From: Burkholderia sp. Nafp2/4-1b
GTDB taxonomy: Bacteria; Pseudomonadota; Gammaproteobacteria; Burkholderiales; Burkholderiaceae
Reading direction: 5' to 3'
Length of the DNA stretch: 64,000 nt
Assembly (NCBI RefSeq): GCF_003635165.1
Contig: NZ_ML058608.1
Coordinates: 124,001-188,000, forward strand
Shown here: positions 41,688 to 48,235 of the stretch, in pieces
Position numbering within the stretch: the first letter of the stretch is position 1
Layout of the letters: each line of letters starts with the position of its first letter
The notes under the pieces: generated by a model
The model's database searches: none
What the model saw: only the letters and a program-made list of their open reading frames with translations
Told to the model about the DNA's origin: nothing
Made by a program: the position numbers and the translations under genes

Positions 41688-41900
41688 TCAGTGCAGCAGG
41701 ATCGACGTGAGGACGGGCATGCCGGCGTCGAAGTCCCAGCGACACTCGAGCGCATCGCCCAGGCGCCGTGCGATGTCGACGAACACGAACGGGTCGACGT
41801 TGGCGCGCCAGAGCGTGCACAGGTAATCGTGGCGCTGGTCGAGCGACAGGGTGTCCAGATCGAACGCAAGCGTGACCGGATCGGCAGCAGAGCGGGCCAT
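41688..41900 (-). CDS. Small prophage protein of unknown function
   Basis: The 70-residue acidic protein (MARSAADPVTLAFDLDTLSL...) contains LDQRHDYLCTLWRANVDPFV and ends ILLH. GAGGAGA lies ahead of the start. The gene sits in the tight early operon. No known domain recognised. Confidence 0.6.
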   Translation of the reverse strand: MARSAADPVTLAFDLDTLSLDQRHDYLCTLWRANVDPFVFVDIARRLGDALECRWDFDAGMPVLTSILLH

Positions 41901-41913
41901 GGCGGATGTCTCC

Positions 41914-42462
41914 TCAGGCGACCAGTGATTGCTGTTTGAGGGCCGGCGCAACGGTTTCGAGCGCGCAGACCGGCATACCGAGCAGGCGGGAGACGTGCTG
42001 CAGGTTCGCGTAGAGCTCGAGCGCAAGGCCGCGCTCGGTCACGCGGGACAAGTCGCGGGCCAGCGAGCCGCGATAGCGCAGGGCAGCCAGCCGTTGGGAG
42101 ACGGTGAGGCGGCCGGTCTGCTGCGGCACGAGCCGGCCCTCGAGCACATCGAGCACCCACGCCCGAAAAGCCTTGGCGCGATCCGTGCGGGCGAGCATGC
42201 CGAGCAGGTAGCAGCCGCGGGGGCTGAAGATACGTACCGGCTGGCGACCGCCGGCAGTGTCGAGCTCGACGACTTGGGTCATCGCGTCGGTGAACTCGTC
42301 GGCGTTGCGGTCGTACAGCTTCGAGATTGCAACAGGTGCATCCGAGTAGCCTAAGGCGTCAGCAATTTGCTTACCCCTTAGCCACGGGACGTTGCGGATA
42401 TCGACGACGTCGAACTCGACGGATTCGAACACGAGGACGGCAGAAGAAGCGGGGTGCCGCAT
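41914..42462 (-). CDS. Bro-N family (antirepressor-like) phage protein
   Basis: The 182-residue protein has an N-terminal Bro-N domain (residues about 10-110: VLVFESVEFDVVDIRNVPWL, GKQIADALGYSD, VRIFSPRGCYLLGMLARTD) and a C-terminal helical part. Bro-N proteins are DNA-binding regulators common in prophages, some of them antirepressors. AAAGGAG is spaced eight bases from the ATG. A leader resembling that of the gene at 42549 lies directly upstream. Confidence 0.82.
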   Translation of the reverse strand: MRHPASSAVLVFESVEFDVVDIRNVPWLRGKQIADALGYSDAPVAISKLYDRNADEFTDAMTQVVELDTAGGRQPVRIFSPRGCYLLGMLARTDRAKAFRAWVLDVLEGRLVPQQTGRLTVSQRLAALRYRGSLARDLSRVTERGLALELYANLQHVSRLLGMPVCALETVAPALKQQSLVA

Positions 42463-42479
42463 GGGGATCACTCCTTTTA

Positions 42480-42520
42480 CGGGTAAAGAAAGCCCCTCGC
42501 GCCGAATAGGCACGATGCAG
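42480..42520 (-). promoter_or_regulatory. Repeated leader element, copy 1 (before Bro-N gene)
   Basis: On the minus strand ATCGTGCC-N5-GGCGCGAGGG-N-CTT is followed by a pyrimidine-rich stretch and ACCC, then the ribosome-binding site. A close copy lies at 42779-42818 ahead of another gene. Conserved sequence outside coding frames suggests an RNA-level regulatory element. Confidence 0.5.
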
Positions 42521-42548
42521 GGGGAGCAACACAAAGGTGGTTAGGGCG

Positions 42549-42761
42549 TTAGCCGAGGGGCGCGCGAGTTCGGCAACGGGTTGTCGACGTGCGCCGGCGG
42601 GAGATCATCGATTTGGGAGCGCGCATCGTGAGGGAGGCGTTCGAGCACTCGAAGGCCTTACCAGTCTGGTAACCCCTCTGCCACCTCACGTGATACGCGG
42701 TGATGACGTTGAGCTCGAAAGTTGCGGACCTGAGGGCGGTAGATTCAACGCGGTACGGCAC
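42549..42761 (-). CDS. Small basic prophage protein with GTG start
   Basis: The 70-residue protein (PYRVESTALRSATFELNV...) is very rich in Arg, Ser and Thr, with a strongly basic C-terminus. GTG 42761 is chosen because AAAGGAG lies six bases upstream; no ATG fits. A conserved leader precedes it. Function unknown; a nucleic-acid-binding or host-takeover role would be guesswork. Confidence 0.55.
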   Translation of the reverse strand: MPYRVESTALRSATFELNVITAYHVRWQRGYQTGKAFECSNASLTMRAPKSMISRRRTSTTRCRTRAPLG

Positions 42762-42778
42762 GAATGTCTCCTTTCTTC

Positions 42779-42818
42779 GGGCAAAACAAGGCCCTCGCGC
42801 CGTTCGGGCACGATGGTG
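42779..42818 (-). promoter_or_regulatory. Repeated leader element, copy 2
   Basis: Minus strand ATCGTGCC-N5-GGCGCGAGGG-N-CTT with GGGC...GCCC pairing potential, matching the element at 42480-42520 at most positions. It immediately precedes the ribosome-binding site of the GTG-started gene. Confidence 0.5.
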
Positions 42819-42844
42819 GGACAACAGCTAAAACAGTTACGGGG

Positions 42845-43093
42845 CTAGACGGGTAACTCGAGCTGCTGCTCGAGGCGCTCGCGCACGTGGGGTGAAAGAG
42901 GGAGCTTCAGCGCGAGATTGGGCGTCGCGGAGGGCGACAGGGTGCGGGCGAATTCCATGTTGACGATGTATGTGTGGCCGCAGTCGACGTTCGTGCACTG
43001 GTACGTGACTTCCCGCAGCGTCAGCGACAACTCGCGACTGCTGCGTGCGTTCGCGCGGGTGCGGCAGTGCGGGCAACGGTTCAGGATTCGCAT
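42845..43093 (-). CDS. ogr: Ogr/Delta-family zinc-finger late-gene activator
   Basis: The 82-residue protein has the Ogr/Delta C2-C2 zinc site: C7 and C10 (CPHC), then C33 and C38 (CTNVDC). TNVDCGHTYIV matches the family's key region. These proteins activate P2 late promoters through the RNA polymerase alpha subunit. The start overlaps the end of the CII-like gene by 13 bases. In P2 ogr lies after D; here it sits inside the early operon. Confidence 0.92.
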   Translation of the reverse strand: MRILNRCPHCRTRANARSSRELSLTLREVTYQCTNVDCGHTYIVNMEFARTLSPSATPNLALKLPLSPHVRERLEQQLELPV

Positions 43094-43380
43094 GAATATC
43101 TCCGGTCGGGGCGACATTCGCCGTAGCCGCGGCGGGCGCACTCACAGTGCACGCCGACTTCGCCGAGCGTTGCGACGGCATCGAGGTATTTGCGGGTGAC
43201 GAGGACAAAGCCGATGGCGGCAACCAGCTTGTCGATCTTGTCGATGACGACGCCCTGCGTTCCGCTCAGGAAACGGCTGATCTGGGAATCGTCCCAGCCG
43301 AGCGCGATTTGCACGTCGTGACGCCTGGGGCCATGCAGCGCCTGGCGCAGTGCCGGCTCGATGAGCGCAGGGGTTCGCAT
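43081..43380 (-). CDS. CII-like phage regulatory protein
   Basis: The 99-residue protein has a lambda-CII-like HTH (LGWDDSQISRFLSGTQGVVI) and a short helix after it. CII-type proteins activate lysogeny promoters. The C-terminal tail has four Cys (CECARRGYGEC, C near end), some of which lie in the overlap with ogr. Likely role: early regulatory control. Confidence 0.78.
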   Translation of the reverse strand: MRTPALIEPALRQALHGPRRHDVQIALGWDDSQISRFLSGTQGVVIDKIDKLVAAIGFVLVTRKYLDAVATLGEVGVHCECARRGYGECRPDRRYSCES

Positions 43381-43383
43381 TGA

Positions 43384-43617
43384 TCAACGGTCCTCAACGG
43401 GAGTTGCGGGCGCTTGAGCGGCGCTTCCCATAACCTTGTCGTGGTAGGGGCCCAGGCCCTGTCGGAACACGGCACTGGCGGTACGCGACAGGGTGCAATT
43501 CGTGCGGGCCGCGAGTATTTCGAGCATCTGACGCTCCTCGGGCATCAGGCGAAACAGTACCGGTTGAGGAGATAAAACCCCGCGCGGCTGGCGGCGACGG
43601 CCTTGGTAGTCGGTCAT
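43384..43617 (-). CDS. Repressor-divergent small phage protein (first early gene)
   Basis: The 77-residue protein (MTDYQGRRRQPRGVLSPQPV...) has a helical middle EERQMLEILAARTNCTLSRT, possibly a ribbon-helix-helix or Cox-like regulator. It is the first gene of the minus-strand early operon and is divergent from repressor 1. A decayed copy of its 3' part lies at about 44288-44370. Confidence 0.68.
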   Translation of the reverse strand: MTDYQGRRRQPRGVLSPQPVLFRLMPEERQMLEILAARTNCTLSRTASAVFRQGLGPYHDKVMGSAAQAPATPVEDR

Positions 43618-43667
43618 GGCGGCTATACTTTCATCCAGTAGTAATACGTTACGGTAAGGCAAGTGTA
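43618..43667. promoter_or_regulatory. Immunity operator region between divergent repressor and early genes
   Basis: The 50 bases hold TATACT (43624-43629) and a palindrome GTAATACGTTAC-like sequence (about 43644-43656), consistent with divergent promoters and a repressor site. The region is A/T-rich. Exact promoter assignment is uncertain. Confidence 0.5.
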
Positions 43668-44228
43668 ATGGGCTCGAAAGCGCCCGTCAATACGTTTTGG
43701 GATCAGATGAGCACAATAGGCTCCCGATTGCGGGAAGAGCGCTTACGGATTGGGCTAAGCCAAGAGGAATTCGCAGCAGTGGGCGGCGTGCTGAGGCGTG
43801 CGCAATCGAACTACGAGTCGGACGAACGATCGCCAGACGCTAGGTACCTCACTGCCGTAGCGGAACTAGGCGTCGACGTGCTGTACGTTTTGCGCGGCAT
43901 AAAGGCCGGGCATGGTGGAGAGGCTCCTACTGCAACCTCGTTCGACGCGGACGAGAGAGAACTCATAGAAGACTATCGGCAACTCAACCCCGCCGGCAAA
44001 GCCTCGCTCCAGGCCTTTCTCACCAGTTGCTTTAACTCGGGAGTGATGCTTCAGACGGATGACTCGCCTCGGCGGGCAAAGCGCCTTGCCGAGAACCGGA
44101 TGGCAGGTCTAGACGAGCGTTCGGCCGATATATTGCGTCGCGCGAAAGCCATGATTGACGAGCATCGGGCCACGCAAGGAGGACGTAAGGCGAGGCAACC
44201 GAAAGGAAACAGCAGCGATCCCGACTAA
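43668..44228 (+). CDS. Phage CI-type repressor 1 (XRE HTH)
   Basis: The 186-residue protein has an N-terminal XRE helix-turn-helix (RLREERLRIGLSQEEFAAVG, then RSPDARYLTAVAELGVDVLY) and a C-terminal helical part containing AKRLAENRMAGLDERSADIL. It is the probable lysogeny repressor, divergent from the early operon. ATG 43668 follows TAAGG; 43707 is an alternative. A paralogue follows at 44373. Confidence 0.85.
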   Translation: MGSKAPVNTFWDQMSTIGSRLREERLRIGLSQEEFAAVGGVLRRAQSNYESDERSPDARYLTAVAELGVDVLYVLRGIKAGHGGEAPTATSFDADERELIEDYRQLNPAGKASLQAFLTSCFNSGVMLQTDDSPRRAKRLAENRMAGLDERSADILRRAKAMIDEHRATQGGRKARQPKGNSSDPD

Positions 44229-44284
44229 CGCACCGTCAGTTCGCGAGCGGCATACGATCGGTAACGTAGCAAAGGGGGAAAGCG

Positions 44285-44370
44285 CTCACGCGGCGTTTTC
44301 CATAATCTTTCGCGGTAGGAGCCGGGACGCTGAAGGAACATGGCACCGGCGGTACGCGACAGCGTGACTC
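44285..44370 (-). pseudogene. Decayed copy of the 43384-43617 gene
   Basis: Translated on the minus strand this gives TLSRTAGAMFLQ, then about 16 further residues aligned with TLSRTASAVFRQ in the intact gene. DNA identity is also clear (GGTACGCGACAG shared; CATAA near the other end). There is no start codon or 5' half. It sits between the two repressors, as expected if the segment was duplicated. Confidence 0.75.
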
Positions 44371-44372
44371 AA

Positions 44373-44912
44373 ATGGTTATGCCAATTTCAGGTAATGACG
44401 TCTTGAATGGTGTTGGGAGAAGACTTCGGGAGGAGCGCATGCGAATCGGGCTCAGCCAAGCCGAATTTGCTGCGCTCGGTGGCCTGCAACCGCGCGCGCA
44501 ACTCAATTACGAATCCGGCGCGCGGTCGCCCGATGCGAACTATCTCGGCGCGTTAAAAGACATTGGGGTCGATGTTCTGTATGTCTTGACGGGCGAGCGC
44601 ACTGCGGCGGTCCTGTCGGACGATGAGAACGAAGTGGTTGGTGGCTACCGTCAACTGGGCCAAACTGGGCGGACGGCAGTCCAGCATCTGATCCGCACGT
44701 TTTTGGCGAACAGTCCCGCGAACGCCGCGAATGAGTCCGGCGTTCCGGCCGAACGCCGAGTGAAGCGGCTCGCCGAAAACCGGATGGTCGGACTGGACGA
44801 TCATGCGGCTGACGTGGTGCGTCGAGCAAAAGTGGTGGTCGAGCAATTCAAGGCCGAGCGGGCTGGGTGCAAGGCGAAGGGACCGACGGGGCAAGGCGGT
44901 GATTCCGAGTGA
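44373..44912 (+). CDS. Phage CI-type repressor 2, paralogue of repressor 1
   Basis: The ~179-residue protein shares RLREERMRIGLSQAEFAALG, RSPDANYLGALKDIGVDVLY and VKRLAENRMVGLDDHAADVV with repressor 1. The start is uncertain: 44373 or 44379 are better than 44340, whose extra codons come from the pseudogene strand. Both HTH helices are intact. It could be an active second repressor or a superimmunity factor. Confidence 0.83.
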   Translation: MVMPISGNDVLNGVGRRLREERMRIGLSQAEFAALGGLQPRAQLNYESGARSPDANYLGALKDIGVDVLYVLTGERTAAVLSDDENEVVGGYRQLGQTGRTAVQHLIRTFLANSPANAANESGVPAERRVKRLAENRMVGLDDHAADVVRRAKVVVEQFKAERAGCKAKGPTGQGGDSE

Positions 44913-44991
44913 TCTGTACCAGCGGATCATGGCATATGGTCCGCCCCGTATACATCAACACTGCAGAGTTCGTGCACATAGGAGGACGCAT

Positions 44992-45282
44992 ATGGTCAAT
45001 GCACCTGTGACGCAACCAGAGGACATCAAGCGGTCCGTAAAAGCAGATGCCTCGTCCAAGGCGACGCGCAAATCCACGAACGTATCGCTTCCAGCAGATT
45101 TGCTCGAGCGCGCCAGGGAACTGAACGTCAATCTATCGCGGGCCAGCGAACGTGGTTTGCGTGAAGAGATCATGGCGGCCGAGGCGCGCGTCTGGGCCGA
45201 CAAGAACGCTGACTTCATTGCCGAAATGAATGCACGCATCGAGCGTGACGGCTTGCCTTTGGAAGACGGCCGGATGTTTTGA
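44992..45282 (+). CDS. ccdA: CcdA-family antitoxin
   Basis: The 96-residue protein has a ribbon-helix-helix region (STNVSLPADLLERARELNVNLS) and a C-terminal toxin-binding tail (ADKNADFIAEMNARIERDGLP) typical of CcdA. AGGAGGA precedes ATG 44992. Its stop overlaps the ccdB start (TGATG). It would neutralise CcdB and repress the operon. Confidence 0.92.
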   Translation: MVNAPVTQPEDIKRSVKADASSKATRKSTNVSLPADLLERARELNVNLSRASERGLREEIMAAEARVWADKNADFIAEMNARIERDGLPLEDGRMF

Positions 45283-45605
45283 TGGCGCGTTTCGACCTTT
45301 ACAAGAACCCGTCGACACGATCCAGGATCACGTCCCCGTTTCTGCTCGATGTGCAAAGCGATCACCTGGGCGACCTCATCTCGCGCGTCGTCATTCCATT
45401 GACGCGTGTGGTCGGCAATTACACTCCGAGCAAGGTCGCGCAGGATCTCTCGCCGATCATTTATATCGCGGGGGAGCCATTCGTGCTGGAGACGCCGTTG
45501 CTTGGCGCGTTCAGGACAAGCGAGCTGGGCCGGGCGATTGGCACGCTCAAAGATGAGCGCGACAGGATCAGTGCTGCACTCGAACGCCTATTTGGCGCTT
45601 ACTGA
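45282..45605 (+). CDS. ccdB: CcdB-family gyrase-poisoning toxin
   Basis: The 107-residue protein matches CcdB (MARFDLYKNPSTRSRITSPF, LLDVQSDHLGDLISRVVIPL, then RISAALERLFGAY). CcdB traps gyrase-DNA complexes. The C-terminus ends differently from the F-plasmid protein's gyrase-contact residues (WGI), so activity is likely but not certain. Within the prophage it acts as a stabilisation module. Confidence 0.9.
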   Translation: MARFDLYKNPSTRSRITSPFLLDVQSDHLGDLISRVVIPLTRVVGNYTPSKVAQDLSPIIYIAGEPFVLETPLLGAFRTSELGRAIGTLKDERDRISAALERLFGAY

Positions 45606-45615
45606 TCCCTCTCCG

Positions 45616-46125
45616 TTACGTTGACGAGCCGCCAGCATCTTGCTGGCGGCGCAATTCCCGCAGTGCGTCGCCGAGGTCCTTCAATGCGGCTTCGGCCAGT
45701 TCGAGCGCTGTTGCGCCGTCGTCTGCCGCGGACTGGGGCAGTGTCCGAATGACCGCGAGACTGCGGTCGAACTCCCAAATGACATGTCGCAACGCGATGC
45801 CGCGGCGGGTGAGTCGCAGGCCGTTGCGCCCCGGCGAGCGTTGCACGAGCCGGAAACCGAGTAATCGCTCTAGCTGAGCGATCTTGCGACTGATGGCTGC
45901 CCGTCCGATGCCCGTTGCGTTTGCGGCGGCCGCAAAGGTTTCGTGGCTGACGATTTCGCGGAAATCCCGCAGCAAATTCCAGTTAAATTTTTCACGACGT
46001 TTTTGGATCGCCATGTCGCGAGAACCCTTACGCGGCGGGCGTTTGGGCGTGTTGGTTTCGACCCATTGAGCATAGAAAGGTGACTTTACAGTCACGTTAT
46101 GTTGACTTTTACGATCCGTTTTCAA
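45616..46125 (-). CDS. LysR-like HTH-only protein (no effector domain)
   Basis: The 169-residue protein has a LysR-type winged HTH (FAAAANATGIGRAAISRKIA and RLVQRSPGRNGLRLTRRG, about residues 60-115) but only a short helical tail (LALELAEAALKDLG-like) instead of the ~200-residue effector domain. It sits between ccdB and an unknown gene in prophage cargo. It may be a truncated LysR regulator or a standalone DNA-binding protein. Confidence 0.78.
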   Translation of the reverse strand: MKTDRKSQHNVTVKSPFYAQWVETNTPKRPPRKGSRDMAIQKRREKFNWNLLRDFREIVSHETFAAAANATGIGRAAISRKIAQLERLLGFRLVQRSPGRNGLRLTRRGIALRHVIWEFDRSLAVIRTLPQSAADDGATALELAEAALKDLGDALRELRRQQDAGGSST

Positions 46126-46240
46126 CTGTTAAGAATTCTGTCTTAATGGCGGGTAACCGTTTTCCGTGAGACCGGTGTTTCACGGCGAGTGGTTTCCAGG
46201 TGTTTTTGTCAGGCAAGACAAGGTTGGTAGGAGACATTGA

Positions 46241-46570
46241 ATGAAGGAACAGCGCGAGCATGTCGGGAATGGCAAGACCATTTCATTCGAACAAGCCCAT
46301 GTCATCGAAAAGCAGGCTGCGCAGTCAGCGGCCGACAATTCTCGCGAGCATGTGGATGCGGCGAGTTCTATATTGCATGACGTCCGTGCCTCAGCGCTGG
46401 CGTGGATGGATGTCACAATGCAGATGATTCTCAAGATTGATGCGGCTCAGGCGTTACTGAACGGGAGGTCGCAAAACGCGATTAAACGGCCCATTTCAAT
46501 TGATGACGCCGCGATGGAGAAAGCAGAAAACGAACGTCCAGACGCACATTCAGTAGCGGCGAGTGATTAA
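46241..46570 (+). CDS. Unknown small prophage cargo protein
   Basis: The 109-residue protein (MKEQREHVGNGKTISFEQAHV...) is mostly helical and acidic, with QAAQSAADNSREHVDAASSI and WMDVTMQMILKIDAAQALL. AGGAGA precedes the ATG. It stands alone on the plus strand at the border between cargo and late genes, a site where P2-like prophages often carry foreign genes. No domain recognised. Confidence 0.6.
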   Translation: MKEQREHVGNGKTISFEQAHVIEKQAAQSAADNSREHVDAASSILHDVRASALAWMDVTMQMILKIDAAQALLNGRSQNAIKRPISIDDAAMEKAENERPDAHSVAASD

Positions 46571-46634
46571 TTTGAAATAGCAATTGACGGAGAGAAATCC
46601 CAGGTAATTCGCCGGTCAGGCAAAAAAATCATAT

Positions 46635-46654
46635 AAAAAACGCTTACCCCAGCG
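46635..46654 (-). terminator. Weak terminator at the end of the late operon
   Basis: On the minus strand CGCT-GGGGTA-AGCG is followed by six T, and another T run lies farther on. The stem is short (four pairs), so efficiency is doubtful, but the position about 80 bases after gene D suits a late-operon terminator. Confidence 0.45.
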
Positions 46655-46730
46655 CCTCGGATTTTTCCCGTCCCGTCCCTTCACGCCGCGACCGGCACGC
46701 AGGCCTCGCATCTAACTCCTACAAACGCCC

Positions 46731-47813
46731 TCAAGACCGGCGGAAATGGCTCCGATGCCGGGCGGTCGTCGGATCGTCCCGCATTTCCAGCTCGAGCGCG
46801 GTAGTGAAACCGCCCTCGCCGTCGATGGTATGCGTGGCCTGCTTCACGAGCCAGGCGGTTGCATCGATCTCGGGCTTGAAACCGGACACGGTCACGGGCA
46901 TTTCGGGAAAAAGCTCCGCGCGCCCGCGCGCGAGCGTATAGGCGAGCGTGGCCTGACTGCGCTGAATGCGCTGGAACTCGGCCTGGGCTGCAGCTTGCGC
47001 ATCGGCCTGCGACGCGTAGTCCTCGGGCAGCACCTTCACGTTGTGGTTGTTCTCGCCGCCTACGATCACTGATTGGCGCCGCGCCTTGCCGTGCGCGTGG
47101 TAGTGCGCGCGCACGGCCGCGTAGTGCTCGCGCTCGGACACGTGATAGCGGTGCTGGTCGCCATCGGCGCGCGTCAGATTCAAGACCTCCAAGGGCTGGC
47201 CGCTAGCGGTGCGGCCGGTGCCGATCGGCATAAAGAGCAGGCGCAGGTCCTTCACGTTCATGACGGCGTCGTAGCGGCGGGCGAGCCGCGTGAGGAACGA
47301 CAAATCGCTCTCGTGGGTCTGGTCGATATGCGCGATTAGCACGTCGGCGAGCGTATTGCCCACGGCGGGCGTGAGTGCGTAACGCGTGGCGATCGTACGC
47401 ACGATCGTGCCGAGCGTCTGGCCATGCCAGCTGCACTCGCGACGCGCCTGCATGCCGCGGGTCATCGATGCCGACCGGGCACGCACGACGAGCGTATCGG
47501 GCGTGCCGTGATGCTCGAACTCGGTCACGATAAAGCGGCCCTTGTCGACGAGTGCGCTGCCTACCCAGCCGATCGCCACACGGATCGCGTCGCCACGCTT
47601 CGGTAGCGCCAGCTCGCCGCGCGTATCGTCGAGCACCAGGTCGACGGTATCGGCCTCGTCGGTGCGCGACTCGGTCAGCGTCAGCGACACGAGTCGAGGG
47701 CGCAGTCGTGGCGAGAGGTCCCGATCACCGAGCGTGATCCGATAGTCGGCCATCGGCACCACCCGCGGTACTCCTCGCACCTGCTCCGCACGATCCATTG
47801 CCCGAGTCGTCAT
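46731..47813 (-). CDS. D: Tail protein D (late control / baseplate hub-like)
   Basis: The 360-residue GpD-family protein has the family start region (VPMADYRITLGDRDLSPRLR) and the late-control domain (QTHESDLSFLTRLARRYDAV). In P2-like phages D forms the hub of the tail baseplate. It is the last late gene, overlapping U by four bases. Confidence 0.93.
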   Translation of the reverse strand: MTTRAMDRAEQVRGVPRVVPMADYRITLGDRDLSPRLRPRLVSLTLTESRTDEADTVDLVLDDTRGELALPKRGDAIRVAIGWVGSALVDKGRFIVTEFEHHGTPDTLVVRARSASMTRGMQARRECSWHGQTLGTIVRTIATRYALTPAVGNTLADVLIAHIDQTHESDLSFLTRLARRYDAVMNVKDLRLLFMPIGTGRTASGQPLEVLNLTRADGDQHRYHVSEREHYAAVRAHYHAHGKARRQSVIVGGENNHNVKVLPEDYASQADAQAAAQAEFQRIQRSQATLAYTLARGRAELFPEMPVTVSGFKPEIDATAWLVKQATHTIDGEGGFTTALELEMRDDPTTARHRSHFRRS

Positions 47814-48220
47814 GCCTTGGTGCCCTGAGCCGCACGTAGCACGTCGTCGTCGACCCGCTCGAGCGTGAGCGTGAAGGCGATCTTGCGCGGGATGCCGTCG
47901 GCGGTGTGATGGGTCTGCGTCTCGTCCAGACCAGTGATCAGATACGCGCCGTACACGTTGCCCAGGCCGTCGACGAGCACATATGCGTCGCCTGTGTCGG
48001 CCATTTCGGCGAGCCGCGCGATCGACGCGATCGAGCCGATCGACTCGGGCGCGACCAGCCCGTTCAGCGTAATCGTGTCGTCCCCCTGACCCGTGTACTG
48101 GCGCGCATCGCGCACGCCCACGCGCGCATGCCGGGCATGCTTCCAGTTGCGCCGCCGCTGCAGCTCGCTGAACGGCGCGGTGGTGAGGCTAAACACAAAT
48201 TGATCGAGCGACATCAGCAT
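47810..48220 (-). CDS. U: Tail protein U
   Basis: The 136-residue GpU-family protein (FVFSLTTAPFSELQRRRNWK, then IGSIASIARLAEMADTGDAYV) is a baseplate/tail component. It lies between T and D as in P2. Two in-frame start codons (48220, 48214) are possible. Confidence 0.92.
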   Translation of the reverse strand: MLMSLDQFVFSLTTAPFSELQRRRNWKHARHARVGVRDARQYTGQGDDTITLNGLVAPESIGSIASIARLAEMADTGDAYVLVDGLGNVYGAYLITGLDETQTHHTADGIPRKIAFTLTLERVDDDVLRAAQGTKA

Positions 48221-48235
48221 CAGTCGGCCCCGTAG

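Noticed and set aside
44340-44372. Upstream start of repressor 2 at 44340
   Set aside because: These 11 codons lie on the reverse of the decayed gene copy and have no counterpart in repressor 1.
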